Positions 9,018-18,505 are shown, numbered from the stretch's first letter. The stretch is DNA of 64,000 nucleotides from CALBZH01 sp964538515 (GCA_964538515.1 CAZIEW010000026.1:1-64000), one strand, 5' to 3'. Notes: a model not told the origin generated them from the letters alone. Translations and numbers: made by a program.

Positions 9018-9314
9018 ATGCAGGATGAACCGAGGGCAGAGGAATCGTGTTTTGTTGCGCTCGCCGGTCTCAGCCGAGTGTACGACCCCGGCTGCGGGAG
9101 GGATCCTTCCAGCAAGAAGCATCCTTGTCCTGATTGCCACTTTTGTCAGAACTGCAGCGACGCACGCTGTAACGCGTGTCGCAGCGAGAGGAGCCGGCAG
9201 TGCCGGGGGCAACCTTGCCACAAGCTCGGTCTTCACGAGCAGATTGCACTTTTTGAAAGCTTGAACCGTGGCGACGCCAGTCCGTCCGTGCCCACGACGG
9301 AGCCCGTCGCGTGA
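9018..9314 (+). CDS. Small cysteine-rich protein, unknown function
   Basis: This 98-residue protein has ten cysteines (11, 26, 37, 40, 43, 46, 51, 54, 62, 67). Six of them form the dense array CPDCHFCQNCSDARCNAC, a layout suited to binding zinc or iron-sulfur clusters. It has no signal peptide or membrane segment. The ATG at 9018 lies behind AGGGAGA with normal spacing. Its TGA overlaps an in-frame GTG of the L,D-transpeptidase frame, suggesting co-transcription. I know no characterised member. The regular cysteine spacing and good ribosome site argue for a real gene. Confidence 0.6.
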   Translation: MQDEPRAEESCFVALAGLSRVYDPGCGRDPSSKKHPCPDCHFCQNCSDARCNACRSERSRQCRGQPCHKLGLHEQIALFESLNRGDASPSVPTTEPVA

Positions 9315-9352
9315 TTGGCCCCTTACCAATTGGAGAAGCAGACCCGAGCACC

Positions 9353-11164
9353 ATGAAGGACAGAGATTCCGCCCTCCTACGTATGTTGTCCATCGCGCTC
9401 CTTGTCTTGACTTTCATGACCCTGGGACAGTCCGTGGCATTTTCCGAGGCAGTGACGGCTGATTCGCAGCAGGCTCGGGACGAGCATCGAGCGGCTCCTG
9501 CACCCAAGCGATCCAGCGAGCCATCCTCGGCTTTTTGGCGCTCCTTTCTGTGGGACTCGATCCCTTCCGACTGGCTTTCGGATGCGAGCCGTCAGGGCAT
9601 CATGCAGGGTTACGAAGCAAGGGGCTGGCTTCCGCTTTTCATCACGGCCCAGTTTGAGGCGAATGAGGGAGCAAAGCAATTGCTGGGCGCACTCTCGGAT
9701 CTTGACTCTCATGCCATCGATCCCACCCAGTTCAAGTTGGAATGGTTACGCAAAGAGATGGCTCGGCTCGAGGAATGCCGGCTCGCACTGGCGGATGTTG
9801 ATACGGATGTGCACGACACCGTCGCATCTCTAGGTGAGAGCGGCGATGTCGAGCGTTACAAGTCACACGACCAGCAGATCCCGTTGCAGCGTTATGCCTC
9901 AAACGCACCGGAGGTAATGCTTCCGGATCCCAACCTGAGGAAGCAGAAAGAGCGACTGTATCGTGAGGCATTCAAGGCGGCGAGCCAAGTCGATCTCTTC
10001 TTGGCCGACGCGCTCGTGCGGTTTGCTCGAGAGATGGATGCCCATTCTGCAGAAAAACAGGCCCGGGCCCTCCAAGGTGAGCTGAGTATCCGAGACCTTA
10101 TCCGTGAAGTGATTCCGGACTCTCCTCGGTACATGGCTTTGAAAGCCGCTTATGCCAGATATCGCGCGTTGGCTGAGCAGCATTCCCAAGCACATGGCAT
10201 CAATCCTGCCTCCCTTGAGTCGGGACAGTCTGGAGGGGCGGTGCGTGACCTTCAGGCCCGACTCCAGGAAGAAGGCTTCCTCAACGGAAAGGTGACGGGC
10301 CACTTTGATTCAGCGACGCACGACGCCCTCCGCGCTTTTCAGAAGGCCCACGGAATCGAGCCTGACGGAAAGCTCGGACAGCGTACGAAAGAGTGGCTCG
10401 GCATGCCCTACGCGAAGAAGGCACGCATGATCGCCGCCAGCCTCAAACAAGTTCGGCAAAGTGACACGCGGCAATACACGACCTTTCTTCGAATCAACAT
10501 TCCGCAGTTCACCCTCGAGTACGTCAGGGACGGCAAGGTCCAGGCGAGTCACCGCGTCATCGTTGGAAAGGCATCCGGACGCAAGATCAAGATGAACGGA
10601 CGGATGGTGGGCGAAAACGAGACTCCACCGCTCTCGAGCTCCGTTCAGCAGATTGTCGTGAATCCCCGTTGGTACATCAACGACCGCATTTGGCGGGAGA
10701 TGGCCGGCAATATCGAGGACGACCCGACATTTTATGAGCGCCACGGCTTCGGCCGAGCAGGAGGCTACTACTCAGGCGGGGCTCCTCGCGTTTTCCAGGA
10801 GCCCGGACCGTCCAACCCGCTCGGCCAGGTTAAGTTGGAATTCCCGAACGCCTATGCTGTCTATGTCCATGACACTCCGAACAAGCATCTTTTCGCGCGC
10901 GCGCGGCGTGACTTTTCTCACGGCTGCGTCCGTCTCGAGAACGCTCGCTCCCTTGCGGAAATGATCCTTACTGATGACCAAAACCCCATGGCGTCCAAAT
11001 TGAAAGGCCTCTTGGACTCGCGCCGAACCACGTATATCAAGCTCAACGAACCGCTCCCCATCGTCATTGAATACGTTCCCGTGATCAGCGACGACAGCGG
11101 CTCGATTCTGTTTTGCGGCGACCCTTACGGGCAGCTCGATCAACCGTCCCCGAAGAGATCCTAA
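9353..11164 (+). CDS. L,D-transpeptidase, YcbB/LdtD type, with peptidoglycan-binding domain
   Basis: The 603-residue exported enzyme has a hydrophobic signal segment (LSIALLVLTFMTLG) and a long helical N-terminal region. A PG_binding_1 domain covers roughly residues 285-350 (SGGAVRDLQARLQEEGF). The C-terminal YkuD domain carries the catalytic HGCVRLEN motif near residue 522. These enzymes make 3-3 peptide crosslinks in murein. I start at the ATG at 9353, which gives a compact signal peptide; a GTG at 9311 overlapping the upstream stop (GTGA) is the alternative. A murein endopeptidase is the next gene on this strand. Confidence 0.9.
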   Translation: MKDRDSALLRMLSIALLVLTFMTLGQSVAFSEAVTADSQQARDEHRAAPAPKRSSEPSSAFWRSFLWDSIPSDWLSDASRQGIMQGYEARGWLPLFITAQFEANEGAKQLLGALSDLDSHAIDPTQFKLEWLRKEMARLEECRLALADVDTDVHDTVASLGESGDVERYKSHDQQIPLQRYASNAPEVMLPDPNLRKQKERLYREAFKAASQVDLFLADALVRFAREMDAHSAEKQARALQGELSIRDLIREVIPDSPRYMALKAAYARYRALAEQHSQAHGINPASLESGQSGGAVRDLQARLQEEGFLNGKVTGHFDSATHDALRAFQKAHGIEPDGKLGQRTKEWLGMPYAKKARMIAASLKQVRQSDTRQYTTFLRINIPQFTLEYVRDGKVQASHRVIVGKASGRKIKMNGRMVGENETPPLSSSVQQIVVNPRWYINDRIWREMAGNIEDDPTFYERHGFGRAGGYYSGGAPRVFQEPGPSNPLGQVKLEFPNAYAVYVHDTPNKHLFARARRDFSHGCVRLENARSLAEMILTDDQNPMASKLKGLLDSRRTTYIKLNEPLPIVIEYVPVISDDSGSILFCGDPYGQLDQPSPKRS

Positions 11165-11751
11165 ACACTCGATCCGGTCACTTCCCGCCTCTTCCCTGGC
11201 ATCGAGCGGGAGAACGTCTTTCCGCAGCCACAGTCCCGACCTGCGCGGCACACCTGCGTACCGTCAAAGGAATGCCCCGGTCGTGTTTTTTCGCACAATA
11301 CCCCCTGCCGTGCTCCAACCGCGCCTTGCCTCATCCGGCGGTCCATATACAGCCAACTCGATGTGGCAATTTTCTCTTGCACGTCCGCCTTGGAGCCTTT
11401 TTCCCAGAACGACTTCGCCTCTCGTGGACACAGAATGCCTTAATAGATCCAACCATCTGTTATTTCAGCAACTCAGAGAAAAAACAGGGGCAAATATCGC
11501 CCAGTGCCAGAATTAAGTCATTGAATTACCATCACTATTCAGCAGAGTGAGACATTAGGTAGTTATATAATCTTTTTACTTATAAATATCGGTTAGCTAT
11601 ATCCTATTCCACTCTGATTCTTGAACTCCTGCAGCAAAATGGTTTGACAGGAAATGCGTTTTCCGCTAGTGAAGTAATCCTCATGAAGGAAATCTCAATA
11701 AAAAGCCTGATCAAGGACGGCGATCTGTTCTTTAATAATAGGAGGAGAGTA
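11165..11751. other. Intergenic region with AT-rich second half
   Basis: No gene is supported here. The first half has the base use of the neighbours, while about 11440-11750 is AT-rich (for example around 11560-11600). A TTGACA at 11644-11649 is a possible -35 box for the following murein gene, but a matching -10 box at 17 bp is weak (TAGTGA). Confidence 0.35.
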
Positions 11752-13497
11752 ATGCGCCACTCTTTCCGCGCGCCGACGCTGTGTTTTTTCACAATCGTAG
11801 CCCTGTCGGTATTCTCAACACCACCCTTGATCCCCCAAACCGCTTTAGCCCTCACTGCCTCTTTCGGCCAACCCTATCACGGATCACTCAGCAACGGAGT
11901 CCCCTTTCCCCGCCAGTTCAATGGATACATCCTTCGAGACGAAGATCACACGTACACGACCCCGGAAGTCGTCGGCGCCATGCTGGATGCCATTGATGCC
12001 GTTCAAAAACAGGCTCCTAACGGCTCACCTCTCTACATCGGGGATTTCTCTCTTCCCAACGGCGGCTCGATGGTCCATCACAGATCCCATCAGAATGGAA
12101 GGGATGTCGACATTGGAATGTATGCGAAGGGCAACCGGACCCTCGACACGTTCATGGTTATGAACGAAGAAAACCTTGATGTGCCGAGGACCTGGTGCTT
12201 CATCGAAAATCTTCTCCGCTCCCAGCGCGTGCAATATATTTTCGTCGATCGCCGCATCCAGAATTTGCTCCAGGATTACGCGCTGGCTCAAGGCATCGAC
12301 GCCGGCTATATGGACCGTCTGTTCGGGAATACCCGTGGATCCATCATTCAGCATGTGCGAAACCATGTCGACCACATGCACGTGAGATTCTATACACCCT
12401 GGTCCACTCTTGCCGCCCAAGTCGGCAGCCTCGACAGCCAGAAGCGCGGCGTCATCGAAATGGCACAGCAGGCTTATCTCCCCAAGAAGGTCTTCTATTA
12501 TGCCAAGGGTTCGGAAAGCAACCTGGACAACTTGGCCCAGAGCTTCGGTGTCTCCCGCCGGGATCTCTGTCGTTGGAACAATCTTCACGGCAGCGAAGTG
12601 CCCACTCCCGGAAGCTGCATCGTCTTTTACAAGCGCGGGTTCGAGATGGAGCCGGTCCATCTCGCTCAGACTCTGCAGCCCGATTCGGTTCCGGAAGCGC
12701 CAGGGGCGCGATTCGCCTCCCTCCGCTCTCCTAGGAGCGTATCCGATGCGGCTGGGACCGCGTCGTCGCATTCTCTCCGCGAATCTCGAGGCCGAGATCG
12801 AGACCATCGCTCGGATAGCTCGGTTCTGTTCACATACAGCATTAAGCGTGGAGACACGATCGACAAGATCGCCAAGAGAAACGGCATCGACCCCAAGATG
12901 TTAGCAGACGCCAACCACATCAAGAAGGGGTCCAAGCTTCAGGTTGGCCAACAGATTAAGCTTGCCGGGTTAAAGATCCCACCTGGAGCCCTTAGCTCGA
13001 GCTCCTCCGAATCCCGGTCCAAACAGGGGAAGGATAGAGACCGTGAGCAGAGTCGCTCACTCACCATGATCTCGACCAAGGGATCCAAGGAGCGCGAAAC
13101 CGTCTCATCCAGGAGCTCCAAGGACACCAAGGGCAGAGCCAAGGATAAGGAAGAGAAAAAGAGCGGGAAGGGTTCGGACCGAAGCGAGCTTAGCAAGCAA
13201 GCCAAGGAATCGACGAAGAGCACGAAGAGCGCCAAACAGGAGAAGACCTCACCCGCTGATGCCAAGTCCAAGGTAATCGTTGCATCCAAGTCGAGCGAGA
13301 AGTCGAAATCATCGAAATCCGAGCCCGCCTCAAAGCAGTCCTCCGCCTCATCCAGCTCCAAGCCTGCCCATGGCAAGACTTCCGACACGCCTAAAAACAT
13401 CGAGCCCAAAAAGGCGGTTGCCGCCTCTAGCTCAAAAGGTGGTCCTTCAACGGGGGTAGCTAAAGACAACAAGCCCACCAAGAAAAAGGGCTCGTAA
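11752..13497 (+). CDS. Exported MepA-like murein endopeptidase with two LysM domains
   Basis: The 581-residue protein has a signal peptide ending near TALALTA. The catalytic region resembles penicillin-insensitive murein endopeptidases: SHQNGRDVDIGMY (about 112-124) and HVDHMHVRF (about 205-213) supply the zinc ligands. Two LysM domains follow (about 244-295 and 360-402; the second is FTYSIKRGDTIDKIAKRNGI). The last 170 or so residues are a low-complexity Lys/Ser-rich tail, probably disordered and positively charged. The ATG at 11752 is set by a strong GGAGGAG just upstream; the longer frame from 11644 lacks one. Likely role is cutting D-Ala-meso-DAP crosslinks in murein. The tail is unusual for this family. 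Confidence 0.88.
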   Translation: MRHSFRAPTLCFFTIVALSVFSTPPLIPQTALALTASFGQPYHGSLSNGVPFPRQFNGYILRDEDHTYTTPEVVGAMLDAIDAVQKQAPNGSPLYIGDFSLPNGGSMVHHRSHQNGRDVDIGMYAKGNRTLDTFMVMNEENLDVPRTWCFIENLLRSQRVQYIFVDRRIQNLLQDYALAQGIDAGYMDRLFGNTRGSIIQHVRNHVDHMHVRFYTPWSTLAAQVGSLDSQKRGVIEMAQQAYLPKKVFYYAKGSESNLDNLAQSFGVSRRDLCRWNNLHGSEVPTPGSCIVFYKRGFEMEPVHLAQTLQPDSVPEAPGARFASLRSPRSVSDAAGTASSHSLRESRGRDRDHRSDSSVLFTYSIKRGDTIDKIAKRNGIDPKMLADANHIKKGSKLQVGQQIKLAGLKIPPGALSSSSSESRSKQGKDRDREQSRSLTMISTKGSKERETVSSRSSKDTKGRAKDKEEKKSGKGSDRSELSKQAKESTKSTKSAKQEKTSPADAKSKVIVASKSSEKSKSSKSEPASKQSSASSSSKPAHGKTSDTPKNIEPKKAVAASSSKGGPSTGVAKDNKPTKKKGS

Positions 13498-13509
13498 CCC
13501 TATCGAGCA

Positions 13510-13537
13510 GCCGAGGCTCCCGAGGCGGGGCCTCGGC
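13510..13537 (+). terminator. Possible terminator hairpin after the murein endopeptidase
   Basis: An 8-bp perfect stem GCCGAGGC/GCCTCGGC with a 12-nt loop lies 12 bp after the stop codon and is followed by CCGCTCTTTCC. The T-run is poor, so it may be a weak or Rho-assisted terminator. Confidence 0.35.
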
Positions 13538-13641
13538 CCGCTCTTTCCTCCCAGGAAGTCTTCCGCAACCGACCCAAAAAAACAGCATGTCGGGCAAGCA
13601 TTGAAGTGGATGAGAAGCGGGTTTCTTGTTAACGAGAGCGG

Positions 13642-14739
13642 CTATTTCTGGTTGGGGTCGTGAAAGGACATGATGGTCTGCCCCAGGAGCCCGAACGTAG
13701 CCACGTCCGCCAGGAGCGATCCGAGGGTTTCGATGGTCTTTCGGAAGGGCGTGTTGCGCACGGTTTCCCAGCGCGTATCGTCCGTCCTGTACTCGGGCGA
13801 AGTGATGTTGTAGATAACCGGGGGCTTGAGGTCCATCCATTTGGAGGCATGGACCCTCATCCAGGCTTCCCCGGTCGGTAGAACGTCCGTAAGATATTCG
13901 ACCAGGACCTGACCGTTGTCGAAGAGTGTTGTCGTCAGCTTCCGCCCTGCGTCGAAGTTGCCAATCGTGGCATCGGGAGCCACTTCAATCAAATTCCACC
14001 CAGCCAGCAGCATACTTTTGCCCATTCGGTTGATGCTCCCGGTCACGCCTTCGATGAGATCCCCGAAGAGGGCCTGTTTCGCCTTTTTCCATGCATACCC
14101 GAGATGACCGAGCACTCCCTCGGGTGCAGGCTCACCCTGTGGACGCCAGGTCCCCAGGGTGAGCGCGCTTCCCATGTTGCAAAAGAAATCCTTGATCGAC
14201 CCGATCAGTCCCCGCTGCTTGACCTCCTTGATCTCATCGTTGGGCCCTCTGCAAAGCACCGTTCTCCCGAACAGGAGGCTCTTGAAGGCGTTCTTGACGT
14301 TTCCCCAAACGTCAGAGAGATCTTTCCCTACCCGGGAGAGAAAGGATCCTTGGTTGACCGGCTCCGGATGAACTTGCTTCAGATCGAGATCGTAGGCGTC
14401 CCCGCCGGGATTCTTGAGGAGTTGGTCGTCTTTGTACTTTTGCAGATCGCTGAGCGTTGAAGCGGGAGCAACCGGTTTGCTGGAGGTCGGCTGCGCGCTC
14501 TGCGTGTACAGTGCCGCGGCTTCGGAACGGTTCTTGGCCGCCGGGGAAGAGGGATCGACAACGGAGTAGGTCTCCGGTGAGATGATGGATCCGGGGACTT
14601 CGGTTGACTGCGGCGACAAGGAGACGACCTGAGGCCGATCAAGGCTCCCCAGGCTGAAAGGGGACGTCTGCATCGACCCGGCCGCTGGGCTTGCCGATGG
14701 TGAGGTAGAGATCGTCGCTGGGGGGGCATCGATTCGCAT
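13642..14739 (-). CDS. Hypothetical protein, unrecognised
   Basis: This 365-residue protein matches no family I know. Residues 1 to about 95 are rich in Ser, Pro, Ala and Thr and look disordered. The remainder is a mixed alpha/beta sequence with amphipathic helices (LSDVWGNVKNAFKSLLFG, GHLGYAWKKAKQALFGDL) but no clear signal peptide, membrane segment or catalytic motif. It has only three cysteines. I take the ATG at 14739; the frame extends five codons to a TTG. It is transcribed away from the SafE/P-ATPase pair and may be a single-gene unit. Confidence 0.6.
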   Translation of the reverse strand: MRIDAPPATISTSPSASPAAGSMQTSPFSLGSLDRPQVVSLSPQSTEVPGSIISPETYSVVDPSSPAAKNRSEAAALYTQSAQPTSSKPVAPASTLSDLQKYKDDQLLKNPGGDAYDLDLKQVHPEPVNQGSFLSRVGKDLSDVWGNVKNAFKSLLFGRTVLCRGPNDEIKEVKQRGLIGSIKDFFCNMGSALTLGTWRPQGEPAPEGVLGHLGYAWKKAKQALFGDLIEGVTGSINRMGKSMLLAGWNLIEVAPDATIGNFDAGRKLTTTLFDNGQVLVEYLTDVLPTGEAWMRVHASKWMDLKPPVIYNITSPEYRTDDTRWETVRNTPFRKTIETLGSLLADVATFGLLGQTIMSFHDPNQK

Positions 14740-15147
14740 ACACTCTGCCAACAAGGGATAAGATCATGATCAGCAGGATCGAGAAAGCAAGGCCTGTGCC
14801 AGAGCAAAGCCTGATCGCTCCGGACCTTCAGCCCGGTGTGCTGCCGGGCTCGGCCGGGAAGATGGATGTCCAACCGCCGGTTTGACATCGAGCTCACAGG
14901 GAAATTTCTTCCCGACCAGGGAGTCTGTCATTCAGTCCACAATCCACCGACCGTATCCACGCGCTGCAAGACGACCGGGGGCCGGGCCCCCAAAAAGACC
15001 TTGAGAAATCCCTCTCCGGACGCTAATAGGAAGGCTCCATGACCAACCCGACAGCGATCACCCCCTCGTGCTCGTCCGGTAGACGGCGGGCCAGTGCCCG
15101 TCTCTCACCTCCGGAGTCTCCGGGCGAGGGATGGCCGGCAGGATCCC
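14740..15147. other. Divergent intergenic region
   Basis: It separates the unknown minus-strand gene from the SafE-like gene. An ATG at 15039 has a good ribosome site (AGGAAGG), but its frame runs out of register through the SafE-like gene and looks like non-coding translation, rich in Arg, Ser and Pro. No promoter stands out. Confidence 0.35.
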
Positions 15148-15858
15148 ATGTCCTTTGGTGGCTTCGATCTATTCCCCTTAGTCGTCGGTCTGCTGGGCAG
15201 TTTACACTGCCTCGGCATGTGCGGCATGCTCGTGCTCGCTTGCTCCCTGCCCAAGCACGGTCTCCCGTCGGACCCTCGAAGCTTCAGCCGACGGGGAGTA
15301 ATCCTCTCCGCCCTGCTGCTTCAGGTCACGTTTCATTTGGGCAGACTCACCACGTACGCCGTCGCGGGCGCCGTCGCGGCCACTTTTATTGGCGCTTTTC
15401 GGCTCACGCAGGTCTTTCAGGGCGCCTATGCGCCGGCAACCATCGGCTGCGGCGTGGTGCTCATTGTGCTGGCTCTGGCCATGGCAGGGCTTCTTCCGAT
15501 CCCGGACCTGACAGACCGCATCGTGTCGGGCCCGATCACGGCGATTGTGTCATGGGCACCGTCTCTCATTCAGTCGCCGCAGCCAGTCGCCAAGTTCGCC
15601 CTTGGGCTCCTGACCGGCCTGCTGCCTTGCTGTCTCAGCTGGGCCATGCTCGTCACCGCGGCTTCGACCCAAGACCCGCTTAAGGCCTTCTGGAACATGC
15701 TCCTCTTCGGTCTTGGAACCGTGCCCGCCCTAACGGCGGCAGCGCTCTTCGGTCTTGCTCTTCCCGCTAAGGCTCGACAGGCGGGTGAGAGGCTCAGTGC
15801 CCTTGTTGTCTGCGGCATGGGAATCGCACTCATGCTACGAGGCTTTGGCATCATCTAA
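15148..15858 (+). CDS. SafE/TauE-like inner-membrane protein (metal transport or cytochrome oxidase maturation type)
   Basis: The 236-residue polytopic protein starts with a helix ending GSLHCLGMCGMLVLA, the hallmark of the UreH/SafE-like branch. It has five or six further hydrophobic segments, and LLTGLLPCCLSWAML carries a second cysteine pair. The ATG at 15148 follows GGCAGGA. It is 28 bp upstream of a copper-type P-ATPase, an arrangement common in cbb3-type oxidase assembly and copper handling. A role in copper delivery or efflux is inferred from that context; the substrate cannot be read from sequence. Confidence 0.8.
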   Translation: MSFGGFDLFPLVVGLLGSLHCLGMCGMLVLACSLPKHGLPSDPRSFSRRGVILSALLLQVTFHLGRLTTYAVAGAVAATFIGAFRLTQVFQGAYAPATIGCGVVLIVLALAMAGLLPIPDLTDRIVSGPITAIVSWAPSLIQSPQPVAKFALGLLTGLLPCCLSWAMLVTAASTQDPLKAFWNMLLFGLGTVPALTAAALFGLALPAKARQAGERLSALVVCGMGIALMLRGFGII

Positions 15859-15886
15859 TACAGCACGTTCACAGGAGCTCAATCCT

Positions 15887-18340
15887 TTGACGCGGAGCCC
15901 CTTTGAGCCTGGAAAACCGCACTCGGTCGAATTGGCGTGCGCCTTATGCGGTCTCCCTGTCGGACGCTCTCAAAATCGACTTCAAATCGACGGCGTCCCG
16001 CGCGCCTTTTGCTGCCCGGGCTGCAAAGCCGTCTACCAGATCCTCGTCAATACGCCGGGGATCTCCCCGGACGGATTTCAGCACGCCCCCGCGTATCGAG
16101 CCGCGGTCGCCGCAGGATTGATCCCCGGTCCGCTCGCTTGCGCCCCGCCGGATAGGGTGATCAAACCTGAGTCGGACGCCGGGGAAGACCTGACGGTCGA
16201 GATCCAGGGCATGTGGTGCACGGCTTGCTCCTGGCTCATCGAGAACATCCTGGCTAAGCAGAAGGGAATCCAGGGGGCGAAGGTCCATTTTCTTTCCGAC
16301 ATGGCTCATATTCGCTATCTCCCGCAGCACATTCGACCCGAGCATATTCTCGAGACGATCTCGCAATTGGGTTACGGGGCCGGTCTGCCCAAAGAAGAGC
16401 CAGCCGCACATAAAGACGGGGCAGACTCTTTCGTGCGTCTCGCGATCACGGGGATCCTCGCCCTTAACGTCATGATGATCTCCTGGGCCTTGTATTTCGG
16501 CTTCTTCCAAGACCTCGGAAGCGACGGTGCTCGGCTTCTCTCCTATCCTCTCTGGCTTCTGACAACCCCCGCCATCTTTTACGGAGGCTACCCGATCCTC
16601 CGCAAAGCCTTCCAGGGACTGAAGCACGGTGCAATGGGCATGGAAGCGCTCATCGCGGTCGGATGCCTTTCGGCCTACGGATACAGCGCGGTGCAGATGA
16701 TCCGCGGCGACCTCCACGTGTACTTTGACACCGCGTCGATGGTAGTGGCGCTTGTGCTTTTCGGCAAACACCTCGAAGGTCGTGCCCGAAAACGAATCAC
16801 GGGAGGAATCAAGGCCCTGTACCGACTGGGCGGCGGCAAGGTCCGATTGAAGGTGGATGGTCGGGAGCATTGGGTCAGTGCGAATCAAATCAGGGAGGAC
16901 GACGAATGCGAAGTGAAAGCAGGTGAGCGCATTCCGGTGGACGGAGTCATCGTGCGAGGGGACGGGAGCGTCGACGAGGCTTGTCTCACCGGTGAGTCCA
17001 CTCCGAAATCCAAGGGGGTTGGAGACAGTGTGCTGGCTGGATCGGAGCTTGTGAGCGGCAACCTGCGCATTCGTGTCTCGCATCCGGGCCGCTCATCCAC
17101 GTTGCAGCACATGATTCACATCATGACCGACGCGCTGACCCGCAAGGACACAGCAGAGCTCGTGGCCGACAGGGTCACCCGGCGGATGGTCCCGTGCGTG
17201 CTGGGTCTGGCAGCGGCCACCGCCGTGTGGCTCTGGATGGCAGGGACGTCCGCTGATGAGGCCATCCTTCGGGCTCTGACCGTCCTTCTCATCACTTGTC
17301 CGTGTGCGCTCGGAATCGCGACGCCCCTGGCCAAAGTGGCCACCATCTGGGCGGCTAGATCGCTTGGAGCGATCGTTCGGGACCCTTCGGCCATCGAACG
17401 GCTGAGCAAAGCCGATGTCGTCGTGCTCGACAAGACCGGCACCGTGACCGAAGGGCGCTTCCGCCTTCGCAGCAGCGTGACAATCGGACTGAGACCGGAA
17501 GAAGCGCTGCGGATTCTCGGTGCACTCGAATCCCGGTCGACGCACGTCCTTGCTCGGGAGATCCTCAGCCAATGCGAAAAAGCCGGAGTCGAGATCACCC
17601 GAGCAGAGGAATTCAGCTCTGTTCCCGGAATGGGGCTGAGCGGTCGCGTGGACGGCATCCCAATCTTTGCGGGCAGTCCGCGCTGGATGGAAGCCAATGG
17701 CATTGTGATTTCGGATCCGTTTTCAGCAGCATTGGAATGCTCCGCGCGTGACGGTTTGACGCCCGTCTTACTGGCCCGTGCCGGGAGCGTGTGCGCGCTG
17801 TTCTCGTTTGGCGACTCCATTCGGTCGGATGCAGGTCTCCTCCTGAGTGGGCTCAGCAGGCGGAACATCCGAGCCCACCTGGTTTCGGGGGACTCACGTG
17901 CGGCAACAGAATGCGTGGCATCGCAGCTCGGCTTCGGGACTTGGATCGCTCAGGCGTTGCCGGCCGAAAAAGCCGCTCATGTGGAGCACTGCCAGGCGCT
18001 CGGCCTGACCGTGGCCATGGTGGGTGACGGCATCAACGACGGGGCGGCTCTGGCCCAGGCCCACGTGGGAATGGCGTTTGGAAGTGTGGTGGACCTCCTC
18101 CACGAAACCGCGGACATCACCGTTCTTGGGGACCGTTTGGAGAGGGTGCCGGCAATCCTTGATCTGTGCCGGCGGAGCACTCGAATCATCAAACAGAATC
18201 TTTTCGCCGCCTTTTTCTACAACGCACTGGCCATTCCTCTGGCGATGGGCGGATGGCTGAACCCGTTGATTGCCGTCTTCGCGATGATTGCGAGCAGCCT
18301 CACCGTCATCGCCAATACACTTCGGATCAAGGCTCATTGA
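15887..18340 (+). CDS. Copper-type (P1B) heavy-metal-translocating ATPase, CcoI/FixI-like
   Basis: This 817-residue ATPase has a cysteine-rich N-terminal metal-binding domain (C18, C21, C42, C43, C46), then an HMA domain with MWCTACSW (C111, C114). The core has TGES, the transmembrane CPCAL motif of Cu(I) pumps, phosphorylated DKTGT and hinge GDGINDGAAL. The double N-terminal module matches CcoI/FixI ATPases that export copper for cytochrome oxidase maturation. I start at TTG 15887 because AGGAG lies nine bases upstream; the frame is open further back, but only through the SafE-like gene. No oxidase genes are in the window. Confidence 0.88.
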   Translation: MTRSPFEPGKPHSVELACALCGLPVGRSQNRLQIDGVPRAFCCPGCKAVYQILVNTPGISPDGFQHAPAYRAAVAAGLIPGPLACAPPDRVIKPESDAGEDLTVEIQGMWCTACSWLIENILAKQKGIQGAKVHFLSDMAHIRYLPQHIRPEHILETISQLGYGAGLPKEEPAAHKDGADSFVRLAITGILALNVMMISWALYFGFFQDLGSDGARLLSYPLWLLTTPAIFYGGYPILRKAFQGLKHGAMGMEALIAVGCLSAYGYSAVQMIRGDLHVYFDTASMVVALVLFGKHLEGRARKRITGGIKALYRLGGGKVRLKVDGREHWVSANQIREDDECEVKAGERIPVDGVIVRGDGSVDEACLTGESTPKSKGVGDSVLAGSELVSGNLRIRVSHPGRSSTLQHMIHIMTDALTRKDTAELVADRVTRRMVPCVLGLAAATAVWLWMAGTSADEAILRALTVLLITCPCALGIATPLAKVATIWAARSLGAIVRDPSAIERLSKADVVVLDKTGTVTEGRFRLRSSVTIGLRPEEALRILGALESRSTHVLAREILSQCEKAGVEITRAEEFSSVPGMGLSGRVDGIPIFAGSPRWMEANGIVISDPFSAALECSARDGLTPVLLARAGSVCALFSFGDSIRSDAGLLLSGLSRRNIRAHLVSGDSRAATECVASQLGFGTWIAQALPAEKAAHVEHCQALGLTVAMVGDGINDGAALAQAHVGMAFGSVVDLLHETADITVLGDRLERVPAILDLCRRSTRIIKQNLFAAFFYNALAIPLAMGGWLNPLIAVFAMIASSLTVIANTLRIKAH

Positions 18341-18350
18341 ACAGGGGCTC

Positions 18351-18460
18351 GTGCTCCGTCAACTTTGTTTCGCAAGCTACCCCCTACCTCATCCATCACC
18401 AACATACAAGGGAGGCTCGGGGGTGTTCTCTTGCCCGACAAAACTTCTTTGACGGAGCAC
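18351..18460. repeat. Palindromic intergenic repeat, copy 1
   Basis: The element starts GTGCTCCGTC and ends GACGGAGCAC, a perfect 10-bp terminal inverted repeat. Further imperfect pairing runs inward, with CAACTTTGTTTCGCAAG facing CTCTTGCCCGACAAAACTT. A related copy is at 44039-44142. Here it lies between two convergent genes, so it could act as a bidirectional terminator. Origin and distribution are unknown. Confidence 0.75.
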
Positions 18461-18505
18461 TCGGACGCTGCTCGCAGCCGACGGATCCAGCTTCGATACC
18501 GTTGG

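Noticed and set aside
15039..15683. A 214-codon frame with a good ribosome site (AGGAAGG)
   Set aside because: It overlaps the SafE-like gene in another frame and reads as Arg/Ser/Pro-rich sequence. A short leader peptide cannot be excluded.
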